From Phycisphaerae bacterium (lineage in GTDB: Bacteria > Chloroflexota > Anaerolineae > 4572-78 > J111), in contig JANQQF010000127.1 of assembly GCA_028285035.1 (NCBI GenBank), forward strand, positions 45,580 through 109,579: a DNA stretch of 64,000 nt, read 5' to 3'. Made by a program: the position numbers and the translations under genes. Numbering within the stretch: the stretch's first letter is position 1; every line of letters begins with the position of its first letter. The notes beneath the pieces are model-generated. The model was given only the letters and a program-made list of their open reading frames with translations. It made no database searches and was not told the DNA's origin. Positions 28,786 through 36,474 of this stretch are shown here, piece by piece.

Positions 28786-28814
28786 TTTTTTGTCAAATAA
28801 TAGTGTGGTATACT
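28786..28814 (+). promoter_or_regulatory. Extended -10 promoter for the kynurenine-branch genes
   Basis: TTTTTT (28786-28791), a 17-bp spacer and TGGTATACT (extended -10, TATACT at 28809-28814) point towards the RidA gene at 28915. The untranslated leader would be about 95 nt. It sits in the divergent gap to the SDR gene. Confidence 0.5.
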
Positions 28815-28914
28815 CGCCCTGTCAAAGTGGATATTAGCAAAACGGTTTTCGAGTTGGGTCAGAAAAATACGTTACAGCCACCAACCACTATTTACTATCC
28901 TGAAGGAGAAATTT

Positions 28915-29343
28915 ATGTCAGACAAAGAGGTGCTTGAGTCCAAACGTGCCCCCAAGGCGATGGGGAAATATCCAGCAGCCCGACGGGTGGGCAATTTACT
29001 ATTTTTGTCTGGGCAGGGTGCCCGCGATCCTGAGACAAACAGTGTCCCTGGCTTGGAAATCGATGGTGGGGGCAATGTTGTTTCTTATGATATCGAAGCC
29101 CAATGTCATTCCGTCTTTCGTAACGTCAAGAATGTGCTAGAAGACGCTGGTTCACGCTGGGAAAACATTGTTGATGTGACAGTGTTTCTGACCGATCTGC
29201 GCCGAGATTTCCGTACATTTAATCGCCTTTACGCAGAATATTTCAAGGACGTGCAACCGTGCCGCACCACGATCGGGGTTGATGATTTACCTTCTCAAAC
29301 TCGAATTGAGTTAAAGGTTGTTGCTACCATCGATGACGAGTAA
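28915..29343 (+). CDS. RidA-family deaminase, probable 2-aminomuconate deaminase
   Basis: A 142-residue trimeric RidA/YjgF-type protein. The N-terminal part (PAARRVGNLLFLSGQGARDP) and the conserved Arg in PCRTTIGVDDLP, followed by IELKVVAT, are the family signature. Some members deaminate 2-aminomuconate in the kynurenine/nitrobenzoate meta pathway. That role is favoured here because the next gene encodes 3-hydroxyanthranilate dioxygenase. A general enamine/imine deaminase is the alternative. AAGGAG precedes ATG; the next gene starts 30 bp after the stop. Confidence 0.85.
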   Translation: MSDKEVLESKRAPKAMGKYPAARRVGNLLFLSGQGARDPETNSVPGLEIDGGGNVVSYDIEAQCHSVFRNVKNVLEDAGSRWENIVDVTVFLTDLRRDFRTFNRLYAEYFKDVQPCRTTIGVDDLPSQTRIELKVVATIDDE

Positions 29344-29373
29344 CCCCATTTTACAATCAAGGGAGATTTTGAA

Positions 29374-29883
29374 ATGAGCCGTTTTCAGCCATTTAACTTC
29401 AAACAGTGGATTGATGACAATCGACATTTATTAAAACCACCTGTCGGAGCCAAAACGGTCTTTGAGGACTCGGGGAGTTACATGATTTTTGTGGTCGGCG
29501 GGCCAAACAACCGACACGATTTTCATTACAATGAGACCGAAGAGTTCTTCTATCAGCTTGAAGGCAATATGACCCTCAAGATCAGAGATGAGGGTCAGGT
29601 GATTGATGTACCAATCAACGAGGGTGAAATTTTCTTATTGCCAGCCAAGACCCTACACTCGCCACAACGCGGGGCAAATACGGTTGGTTTGGTTGTTGAG
29701 GTCAAACGTCCGCACATCAAAGATGCGGTCTATTGGTACTGTCCTCAATGTGGCGAGGAGTTGTATAGTGCCCACTACAACTTCGACCAAATCGGGACGG
29801 AGTTAAGCCCGGTGCTGGAAAAATTTCACGAAAGCGAAGCGTTACGCACGTGTAAACAGTGCGGTGCCATTCTACAAGTTTAG
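29374..29883 (+). CDS. nbaC: 3-hydroxyanthranilate 3,4-dioxygenase
   Basis: A 169-residue cupin that opens the ring of 3-hydroxyanthranilate to 2-amino-3-carboxymuconate semialdehyde. The iron ligands His51, Glu57 and His95 and the substrate-binding Arg47 and Arg99 sit at the exact positions of the bacterial enzyme. The rubredoxin-like C-terminal metal site is present as Cys123/Cys126 and Cys159/Cys162. The family length is matched. The second of three closely spaced plus-strand genes, it identifies the unit as a kynurenine-type meta-cleavage branch. The upstream enzymes (tryptophan dioxygenase, kynureninase) and ACMS decarboxylase are not in the window. Confidence 0.95.
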   Translation: MSRFQPFNFKQWIDDNRHLLKPPVGAKTVFEDSGSYMIFVVGGPNNRHDFHYNETEEFFYQLEGNMTLKIRDEGQVIDVPINEGEIFLLPAKTLHSPQRGANTVGLVVEVKRPHIKDAVYWYCPQCGEELYSAHYNFDQIGTELSPVLEKFHESEALRTCKQCGAILQV

Positions 29884-29906
29884 TTACATCAAAAAGGAAA
29901 GCCTCG

Positions 29907-30638
29907 ATGTCAGATTTATCTCCACAAGAAATGTTAGCGGAATTAAAACAATTTGATACCCCTTCGATTACAAATGTGGTGGCCACTTATCCCGATCACC
30001 CCCTCTGCTTGGGGCTTTATAATCCCTGGAGTGAAAATTGGTATACCGATCAATCGATCAAATGTATGTACCCCGAGTTGGGTTCAACGGTCGGCTATGC
30101 CGTCACTTGCGTTTATGGCCTGCCTGATCCAAATTTTAATCGCTTGAGCTTTATGGATGTTGTTGATGCTTTGGAGGCATCGCCAAAACCTACAGTTTTA
30201 GTCCTTCAGCAAAAATTCCCTCCAGAGATTGCGGGGAAAGTGGGCTTGTCTGGGGGCAATATGACCTCGGCCATGCAAGCTGTGGGATGTGTGGGGGTGG
30301 TCTCTAACGGCCCCTCACGTGATATCCACGAAATCCGCCCCATGAAATTTCAATATCTCTTGAGCGGCATCTCACCAGGACACGGCGCGATGGCTGTTCA
30401 CTCGATTAATGTTCCGGTTTCAGTTGGGGGGATGGATGTGGCTCCGGGCGAAATTGTGCATATGGATGAAAATGGGGCTTGCAAATTCCCCGCAGACAAG
30501 CTGGAGGCCGTTTTGGCCAATGTCACCGCTTTGCAGAAAGAAGAGGAGACACGGATTAAGGCGTTACAGTTGGCCACTTCAGCCGATGAGGTTCGAGCAA
30601 TTTTTGCGGGGCATAGTTACAGTCAAGATGAGGATTGA
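29907..30638 (+). CDS. RraA-family protein (aldolase/decarboxylase-like)
   Basis: A 244-residue protein of the RraA/4-hydroxy-4-methyl-2-oxoglutarate aldolase family. The central block GGNMTSAMQAVGCVGVVSNGPSRD carries the conserved Gly and the Arg-Asp pair of the active site, although the usual D-G-x-x-R-D reads N-G-P-S-R-D. The later GGMDVAPGEIVHMDENG block is typical. The start at 29907 follows AAGGAAAG and lies 23 bp after the dioxygenase stop. Its position suggests a role at the end of the 2-aminomuconate branch, perhaps on a 2-oxo or 4-hydroxy-2-oxo acid; this is inference. Confidence 0.82.
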   Translation: MSDLSPQEMLAELKQFDTPSITNVVATYPDHPLCLGLYNPWSENWYTDQSIKCMYPELGSTVGYAVTCVYGLPDPNFNRLSFMDVVDALEASPKPTVLVLQQKFPPEIAGKVGLSGGNMTSAMQAVGCVGVVSNGPSRDIHEIRPMKFQYLLSGISPGHGAMAVHSINVPVSVGGMDVAPGEIVHMDENGACKFPADKLEAVLANVTALQKEEETRIKALQLATSADEVRAIFAGHSYSQDED

Positions 30639-30714
30639 GTAATCTTGGACGCCTCAAATTCTATCTTGCACGATATCAGTGTTGAAATCATTCAAGCACT
30701 TCAACTTAATCCAA

Positions 30715-31184
30715 GTGGATGATTTTTTTAACGCTACCATTCCCGAAAAAAATGGAGGAGATTTTCTATTCAGGAAAGGCTAGAAGCCGTATTTGATTGG
30801 GACAGACTCCGAGAACAGGCCATAAAACCATTATTGACGGGTCAGCCTGCGAGATGGTACCCTTTTGACTTTGAAGCAGGATTACGTGCTGATGGCACTT
30901 ATGGAATAAAGCAGGAAGCGGTTGAAGCCCCCCCAGCCCCAATCATTTTGCTTGATGGAGCCTACACAGCAAACTCACAGCTAAATGATGTCATAGATTT
31001 TACGATACTGGTTGATGTACCAACCAATAAACGACATAGTCGGTTGGAGATGCGAGAGGATCAAGAATTTTTGAAGGGATGGCATCAGCTTTGGGATCCA
31101 GTAGAGGCATATTATTTCAAAGAAGTTAGACCTAAATCTTCATTTGATCTGGTAGTAATAACCAGTAGAAATAAAATGGTATAA
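30715..31184 (+). pseudogene. Frameshifted, 5'-truncated uridine-kinase-family remnant
   Basis: A first frame encodes VDDFFNATIPEKNGGDF (from 30715), the DDFY-type nucleotide-kinase block, and stops at 30781-30783. The continuation lies in another frame: FDWDRLREQAIKPL, YPFDFEAG, IILLDGAY, FTILVDVP and PVEAYYF up to the stop at 31182-31184. In uridine/phosphoribulokinase-like P-loop kinases these blocks follow one another in this order. The P-loop that should precede DDF is missing, because only about 75 bp separate this remnant from the RraA stop. So the gene has lost its 5' end and carries a frameshift. The second frame alone (ATT at 30768 after GGAGGAG, or TTG at 30834) could still be expressed as a short protein, but without ATP-binding loop it cannot be a kinase. 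Confidence 0.7.
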
Positions 31185-31209
31185 ATAGAGCAAACAGGGT
31201 TAGCGTAGT

Positions 31210-31401
31210 ATGACAAACGAAGATACAACACAACAAAAAAAATCTTCTCCTCTAAAAAATTGGCTTATCGGGGGAATGATGATTGTTATTGTGACGATAT
31301 GTATGCTACTCTTCGCCGAAGTTGGCATGCGCTGGATCGACGGCTTTCAATTGTCAAACTTTGAGCTTAACCAAACCGAGCAGACAGAAGAGACAAAGTA
31401 G
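31210..31401 (+). CDS. Small single-pass membrane protein
   Basis: A 63-residue protein with a polar N-terminus, one membrane segment at about 20-41 (IGGMMIVIVTICMLLFAEVGM) and a Gln/Glu/Thr-rich tail. The MLLFAEVGMRWIDGF stretch resembles the N-terminal anchor of large SGNH-hydrolase-type membrane proteins. The gene ends 9 bp before the LysM-SGNH gene, so it may be a detached anchor or partner of that protein. No family is recognised. Confidence 0.6.
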   Translation: MTNEDTTQQKKSSPLKNWLIGGMMIVIVTICMLLFAEVGMRWIDGFQLSNFELNQTEQTEETK

Positions 31402-31410
31402 GGATGTAGG

Positions 31411-33171
31411 ATGATGAACCTTAAAAAATATTTATTTATTACAGGTATCATGGCAATGGTTATAGGCCAAATTGGGGCTGTGTCACCTCAACAGGCCATA
31501 GCCCAGGAAACGACATGTCGTGAGACTTACACCATTCAGGCCAACGATTGGTTGAGCAAAATTGCCGACAAATTCTTGGGTGACATTGAAGCCTACACAG
31601 TGATTACAATTGCGACGAATGAGGTCGCTAGAGAAGATGATTCATTCACACGCATCCTCAATCCTAATCGAATCGAAGTGGGTTGGAAGGTTTGTATCCC
31701 TGGGAAGCCAAAGGCAGAGGCTATCTTTACAGAAACAATTGAGGAAAGTGAAACGCCAAACCAAGGTCAGCCAGAATTATTGGATGAAGATTTGGTTATC
31801 GCACCCGACATTCCCTACAGTCTCGATGATTTTGTGGCTGAGTTTAATTTTAGCTCAAAGGTTAAATCTGAATGGATCTACGAGTCACCTGAAAAGATTG
31901 TAAAAGGTGATATTACGAGCGAGATTCAAACCATTCACGATACATTTGGCTATCGGGCCAACTATTTGTGGAACCCGCATCTGGCCGATGACTACTTCTT
32001 CAACACCAGAATTTTTGAGACTCCCCTTGAGGAAGTAAAGCTATTTGATGCCCCTTGGGGAACGATTTTCCCCCGCTATCGCTATCCCCCCAACGCCACC
32101 TTGCCGACTGGGCTACACACTAATCAATTTGGCTGGCGTGGTCCAGAGATTACGTTCGACAAACCACGTAACACGATCCGCATCGCCTGTGTCGGCGCTT
32201 CAACAACGGTTAATGGTCCCACCCTGCCTTATTCATACCCCCAACTCCTTGAACATTGGCTCAATTTATGGGCCGAAGAAAATGACTACGACGTCGATTT
32301 TGAGGTGATCAACGCTGGGCGGGAGGGGATTGGTGCCAAAGATATTGCGGCTGTGGTTCGCTATGAAATCCTGCCGATGGATATCGACTACGTCATCTAC
32401 TATGAAGGATCAAACCAATTTACGATTGATCCGCTGGTTGACTATCCACCAGAATATACCTTTGGCCAGCCACCGGCGGGTCTTGTGCCCAATTTAGACA
32501 ATGTCGACTCTGACGATAAAACTCTGTTAGATCAACTAAGCGAGTATTCAGCCTTAGCAGCTCGGGCCCGAAACATTGTCGAGCAATTCTCGGTCACCGG
32601 GATGGAGCCACCCAAGCCAGAGCAGTCATTGATTTTGCCCGAAGGTTTTGACGAATTTAATCCCCAGCGTGACAAGCTAGGCAATATGTTGGCCTTGCGG
32701 AAAATTTTGGATGATCTCGATCAGATCAAACAGGATTTGGATGAGCAAGAGGTTAAATTTATGCTCGGCACTTTTGAGTGGTTTGTTTATGATGGGATGG
32801 TGCTCGATCCCACCCGGCAACGTAATCTGTACGCCTACATCAATCGAGTGTATTGGCCTGTTAGCTATGAAAATATGCAGCGACTGGCAGATATTCAAAA
32901 TCGAGTTTTCCATATGTGGGCCGACACCAATGACGTTCCCCTCATCGAAATTGCCGAACAGATGCCACGCCAGCCTGACCTCTTTGATGACGCTATTCAC
33001 AATCGGCCATTGGGCGTTCGCATTCGGGCTTGGCTAAATTTCGAGGCGATTGTCCCTCTGCTGGAAAAAGATATCGAAAGTGATCGTCTCCCGCGAACAG
33101 ACAAGATTTATACGAGAGATCATCCTTACATTTCAGCAGAATATGAGACAGAAACTTTAATCGCCCAATAA
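31411..33171 (+). CDS. Secreted LysM-SGNH hydrolase-like protein
   Basis: A 586-residue exported protein. A signal peptide spans about 1-31 (cleavage near AIAQE). A LysM-like domain follows at about 38-95 (YTIQANDWLSKIADKFLG ... WKVCIPG), which would bind peptidoglycan or glycan. An acidic linker leads to an SGNH/GDSL-like domain from about 245: IACVGASTT (nucleophile Ser), VINAGREG (Gly), IYYEGSNQF (Asn) and a C-terminal DDAIHNRPLG with the His/Asp pair. The likely job is de-esterification of an envelope glycan. It follows the small membrane protein and precedes a GNAT gene by 15 bp. Confidence 0.82.
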   Translation: MMNLKKYLFITGIMAMVIGQIGAVSPQQAIAQETTCRETYTIQANDWLSKIADKFLGDIEAYTVITIATNEVAREDDSFTRILNPNRIEVGWKVCIPGKPKAEAIFTETIEESETPNQGQPELLDEDLVIAPDIPYSLDDFVAEFNFSSKVKSEWIYESPEKIVKGDITSEIQTIHDTFGYRANYLWNPHLADDYFFNTRIFETPLEEVKLFDAPWGTIFPRYRYPPNATLPTGLHTNQFGWRGPEITFDKPRNTIRIACVGASTTVNGPTLPYSYPQLLEHWLNLWAEENDYDVDFEVINAGREGIGAKDIAAVVRYEILPMDIDYVIYYEGSNQFTIDPLVDYPPEYTFGQPPAGLVPNLDNVDSDDKTLLDQLSEYSALAARARNIVEQFSVTGMEPPKPEQSLILPEGFDEFNPQRDKLGNMLALRKILDDLDQIKQDLDEQEVKFMLGTFEWFVYDGMVLDPTRQRNLYAYINRVYWPVSYENMQRLADIQNRVFHMWADTNDVPLIEIAEQMPRQPDLFDDAIHNRPLGVRIRAWLNFEAIVPLLEKDIESDRLPRTDKIYTRDHPYISAEYETETLIAQ

Positions 33172-33186
33172 TTCCAGCAGATTTCT

Positions 33187-33747
33187 ATGTTCAAACCACC
33201 AACCTTAACTACGAACCGCTTAATTCTACGATCTTTTACCTTAAAAGATGCGTCTGAATTACAGCGTTTGGTGGGGGAGTGGGAGGTAGCCAGACGTACA
33301 CTCAACATCCCACACCCCTATAATGATGGTATGGCTGAGGCATGGATCAATGAGCAGCCATCCCGTTTCAAGCAGGGTGAAGGGGTAAGTCTAGCCGTTA
33401 TCCGTAAAGACGATGCCACTCTGATCGGCGGGATTGGTTTACGAATAGAGCAACAGCACGGGAATGGAACGCTGGGCTATTGGGTTGGCAAGCCATATTG
33501 GGGGCGAGGTTACGGCACTGAAGCGGCTCAAGCGGTCTTGGTGTACGGCTTTGAGGTATTAAAACTGCATCGTATCTCCGCAGACCACTTTGGCACAAAT
33601 CCTGCCTCTGGCCGGGTCATGCAAAAAATCGGCATGACTTATGAAGGCACCTTGAGGCAAAAGTACAAACGATGGGACAAATTTGAGGACTCGGTTTGTT
33701 ACGGGATATTGAGAGAAGAGTATTTGAAACAACGCCAGAAAAAGTAA
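33187..33747 (+). CDS. RimJ/RimL-type GNAT acetyltransferase
   Basis: A 186-residue acetyltransferase of the Acetyltransf_3 group. It has TNRLILRSFTLKDASEL at the N-terminus, LGYWVGKPYWGRGYGTEAAQAV as motif A, and NPASGRVMQKIGMTYEGTLRQ near the end. Such enzymes acetylate N-terminal amines of ribosomal proteins, antibiotics or small metabolites; the target is not evident. It is followed at once by a strong terminator. Confidence 0.9.
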   Translation: MFKPPTLTTNRLILRSFTLKDASELQRLVGEWEVARRTLNIPHPYNDGMAEAWINEQPSRFKQGEGVSLAVIRKDDATLIGGIGLRIEQQHGNGTLGYWVGKPYWGRGYGTEAAQAVLVYGFEVLKLHRISADHFGTNPASGRVMQKIGMTYEGTLRQKYKRWDKFEDSVCYGILREEYLKQRQKK

Positions 33748-33781
33748 AAAAGGTGTGGCCAATTTGTGGCCACACCTTTTT
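33747..33781. terminator. Bidirectional intrinsic terminator
   Basis: A 15-bp perfect stem, AAAAAGGTGTGGCCA (33747-33761) with TGGCCACACCTTTTT (33767-33781) and a 5-nt loop, directly overlaps the stop codon of the GNAT gene. It has T-runs on both strands. Confidence 0.9.
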
Positions 33782-34048
33782 GATTTTTATAATAAATGGA
33801 CAGTGTGAAGCCTGCGCTGACCCATTTGTCGTTCCAGCGCAGGCTTCCACCGATTGGGCTGTAGTATAGGCCAAAAGTCATAACAAAACTTGACGCAAAA
33901 ACGATGACAACTCGTCATTTTCCCCACGCTAAGGCAACGCTAATTTCCTAAAATTAATAAGAAGCTGTGACCTTTTTCCTAATTGGGTGTCTAGATTATC
34001 AATCAAACATCAACGCAAAATTTTGCTAACAAGGAAAGGTGTGGGAAA
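33748..34048 (+). other. Intergenic region with terminator and a second inverted repeat
   Basis: About 300 bp without a gene. Besides the terminator at its left end it holds a 13-bp perfect inverted repeat, GAAGCCTGCGCTG at 33807-33819 with CAGCGCAGGCTTC at 33835-33847, loop 15 nt and no T-run. No convincing promoter for the next genes was found by eye. Confidence 0.55.
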
Positions 34049-34255
34049 ATGGTTGCAACTGCCCCAAACACAGAAGACTCTACAACATCTAATACAGACA
34101 ATTTTTATTGTCCAACAAAAGAAGAGTATTCGATTTCCAATCACCAGCGTCGCCTTGATGTTTTGGACGGACAATTTACGTGGTGGTACTGTATGGAATG
34201 CCAAACCTGGCATCTAGCAACAAATGACTTAGAGCATAATCCGGCTCATAATTGA
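34049..34255 (+). CDS. Small hypothetical protein with CxxC
   Basis: A 68-residue soluble protein. It has a Ser/Thr/Asn-rich N-terminus, Cys21 in FYCPTKEEY and WWYCMECQTWHLATNDLEH near the end, where Cys48, Cys51 and two histidines could bind zinc. AAGGAAAGG precedes ATG. It begins a run of closely spaced plus-strand genes leading to the selenoprotein (18 bp to the next gene). No family is recognised. Confidence 0.55.
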   Translation: MVATAPNTEDSTTSNTDNFYCPTKEEYSISNHQRRLDVLDGQFTWWYCMECQTWHLATNDLEHNPAHN

Positions 34256-34273
34256 TAAACGAAGGAAGGTCTT

Positions 34274-34999
34274 ATGGAAGATTTATTAAAAGCAATTTTA
34301 AGAGGGGCGATGGAACAATCGGGAGGACGATCATCTCAAACCACAGGTGACCCCATGATGGATTTATTGGGCGGCATTCTGGGTGGCGAGACGGCCCCTG
34401 CAACCCCTTCACAAATGCCCTCTTCTCCATCAGGTATGCCTTCTGGTGGCAGCCTTATCGGGGATTTAATCGGTGTGCTGGGCGGCGGCGGAGGTCGTAA
34501 CGGAGCCCCTATCGCTGATTTGTTAGAAGCTGTGCTTGGTGGTGGGGCTATGGGCCAAAGTGGGGCGACCGCAGGGGGAGCCTCGATGGGTGGCGGTGTT
34601 TTGGGCGGCCTTGCCACTCCGATTGCCAATCTGCTGGCAGAAAAACTCGGTATCTCCCCTCAAATTGCGCAAATGATTGTCACCTACTTTATGACAAAAC
34701 TGATTTCAGGGCAGCTCGGTGGTGATCAATCGTCTGGATTTCAATCTGGCACGGGCGGTGGCTTAGATCTAGACAGCCTACTCGGTGATGCCGATGATGA
34801 CAATGCGTTGACCTCGCAGCTTATGCGCAGTGGTGCCCCCCAAGAGTTGGCCCAACACGCAGGCATCGACGAAGCAACCGCAACTCGTAGCATGCAGGAA
34901 ATCGTCAAATTTATGGCTCAACAATCCAGCACCCCAAAACCTGTTGTCCCTCAACAATCTGGCCTAAAAGGCTTACTAGACAACTGGGACGTTGACTGA
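34274..34999 (+). CDS. Glycine-rich protein, DUF937/YidB-like
   Basis: A 241-residue protein of low complexity. Gly/Ser/Met-rich stretches with repeated LLGGILGG-type segments fill residues 1-110. A helical part follows (IANLLAEKLGISPQIAQMIVTYFMTKL), which resembles the helical core of DUF937/YidB-type proteins. The C-terminus is acidic and helical. No signal peptide. It lies between the small CxxC protein and the thioredoxin-like fusion. The function is unknown. Confidence 0.65.
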   Translation: MEDLLKAILRGAMEQSGGRSSQTTGDPMMDLLGGILGGETAPATPSQMPSSPSGMPSGGSLIGDLIGVLGGGGGRNGAPIADLLEAVLGGGAMGQSGATAGGASMGGGVLGGLATPIANLLAEKLGISPQIAQMIVTYFMTKLISGQLGGDQSSGFQSGTGGGLDLDSLLGDADDDNALTSQLMRSGAPQELAQHAGIDEATATRSMQEIVKFMAQQSSTPKPVVPQQSGLKGLLDNWDVD

Positions 35000-35031
35000 A
35001 CTTTTACATATCTGCAAAGGAGCAGTTCACA

Positions 35032-36474
35032 ATGCACTCACTGCCCGACGGCTTCGTTGTCGTCTGTAAACGCGATTGTCCCACCTGTACCTTGGTCGAA
35101 CCAGTTTTGGGCGAACTGGCCAGCGGGGAAACACCTCTGACTGTCTACACCCAAGATGATCCAACCTTCCCAGCAACTGTTTCCCCCATCGATGACACCA
35201 GCCTCACCATCTCCTATCACCACAACATTGAAATTGTCCCAACCCTGATTCGAGTTGAGCAGAGTCAGGAAGTAGAACGGATCATTGGTTGGAATAAAGA
35301 ACAGTGGCAAGCCTTCACCGGACTGACAACACTCGGTGAAAGTTTGCCCGCCTACAGCCCCGGCTGTGGCTCAAAAAGCGTCGAACCTGGCATTGCGGAA
35401 CAACTGGCCATTCGTTTTGGGGAAACTGGTTTGGCGGCTCGACGCATCGAATTGGCTGAATTGGAAGATGACCTTGAAGCCTGTTTTGATCGCGGCTGGA
35501 GCGACGGACTGCCCGTCATCCCCCCCACTGAAGCGCGCGTCCTAAGAATGTTACAAGGCACCTCACGTGCCCCTGATGAAGTCGTAGGCATTATTCCCCC
35601 AAACAACGCCGAATGTACCGTCGAAAAAGTCGCAATCAACGCTGTCATGGCGGGTTGTAAACCTGAATATCTGCCCGTTGTACTCGCTGCGGTCGAAGCG
35701 GCCTGTCTAGACGAGTTTTGTATGCACGGCGTTTTGGCCACGACCTACTTCTCCGGTCCCGTCGTCATCGTCAATGGCCCGATTACCAAAGCAATCGGGA
35801 TGAACAGTGGGGGCAATGCACTGGGACAGGGCAATCGGGCCAATGCGACCATTGGCCGAGCCTTACAACTGGTCATTCGTAATGTTGGTGGAGGTCAACC
35901 CGGCGGGGTAGATCGGGCGGCTTTGGGCAATCCTGGCAAATACACCTTCTGTTTTGCCGAACGTGAAGATGATACCACCTGGGAGTCACTGGCCGAACAA
36001 TGTGGCTTCTCAGTAGATACCTCAACCGTCACCCTGTTTGCCGGGGATGGCATTCAAGGAATTTTTGACCAGCAATCACGTACCCCGGAGTCTCTTGCCC
36101 GTAGCTTTGCTGCCTCACTTCAATCTGTCTGTCATCCAAAATTAGCAACGGTGGCTGATGCAATGCTTGTCATTTCGCCTGAGCACAGTCGGGTATTTGA
36201 AGAGGCAGGCTGGTCTAAAGCTCGTTTGCTTGAAGAGCTGAATAGCATTTTACAAATGCCCGCCGCAGAAATTGTCCGTGGGGCGAATGGCATTGCAGAA
36301 GGCATTCCGGCACTCCTTTTGGAAGGCCGAGAAGGATTACCAAAATTCCGGCCCGGCGGCCTCAACATCGTACGGGCTGGTGGCACAGCGGGAATGTTCT
36401 CAGCTATTATCGGCGGCTGGGCGGCTAGTGGACCTAAGGGAAGTCAACCTGTTACAAAGGAGATAACATCATGA
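35032..36474 (+). CDS. Thioredoxin-like/unknown fusion protein, partner of UGSC selenoprotein
   Basis: A 480-residue protein. Residues 1-105 read as a thioredoxin-like fold, with a redox motif VVCKRDCPTCTLVEP (three cysteines) near 10-24 and the cis-Pro region VPTLIRV near 70. From about 130 a second domain begins. Conserved-looking blocks include GWSDGLPVIPPTEARV, GIIPPNNAECTVEKVAINAVMAGC, MNSGGNALGQGNRANATIGRA and GNPGKYTFCFAERED, with several Cys and many Gly residues suggesting a cofactor or substrate site. I do not recognise this domain. The stop overlaps the ATG of the selenoprotein gene (ATGA), so the two are co-translated and probably work together in a thiol/selenol reaction. AAAGGAG precedes ATG. 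Confidence 0.8.
   Translation: MHSLPDGFVVVCKRDCPTCTLVEPVLGELASGETPLTVYTQDDPTFPATVSPIDDTSLTISYHHNIEIVPTLIRVEQSQEVERIIGWNKEQWQAFTGLTTLGESLPAYSPGCGSKSVEPGIAEQLAIRFGETGLAARRIELAELEDDLEACFDRGWSDGLPVIPPTEARVLRMLQGTSRAPDEVVGIIPPNNAECTVEKVAINAVMAGCKPEYLPVVLAAVEAACLDEFCMHGVLATTYFSGPVVIVNGPITKAIGMNSGGNALGQGNRANATIGRALQLVIRNVGGGQPGGVDRAALGNPGKYTFCFAEREDDTTWESLAEQCGFSVDTSTVTLFAGDGIQGIFDQQSRTPESLARSFAASLQSVCHPKLATVADAMLVISPEHSRVFEEAGWSKARLLEELNSILQMPAAEIVRGANGIAEGIPALLLEGREGLPKFRPGGLNIVRAGGTAGMFSAIIGGWAASGPKGSQPVTKEITS

Noticed and set aside
30834..31184. Independent small gene of 116 codons
   Set aside because: Its blocks are the C-terminal part of a uridine-kinase-type protein, and the preceding DDF block lies in another frame just upstream, so it is a remnant.
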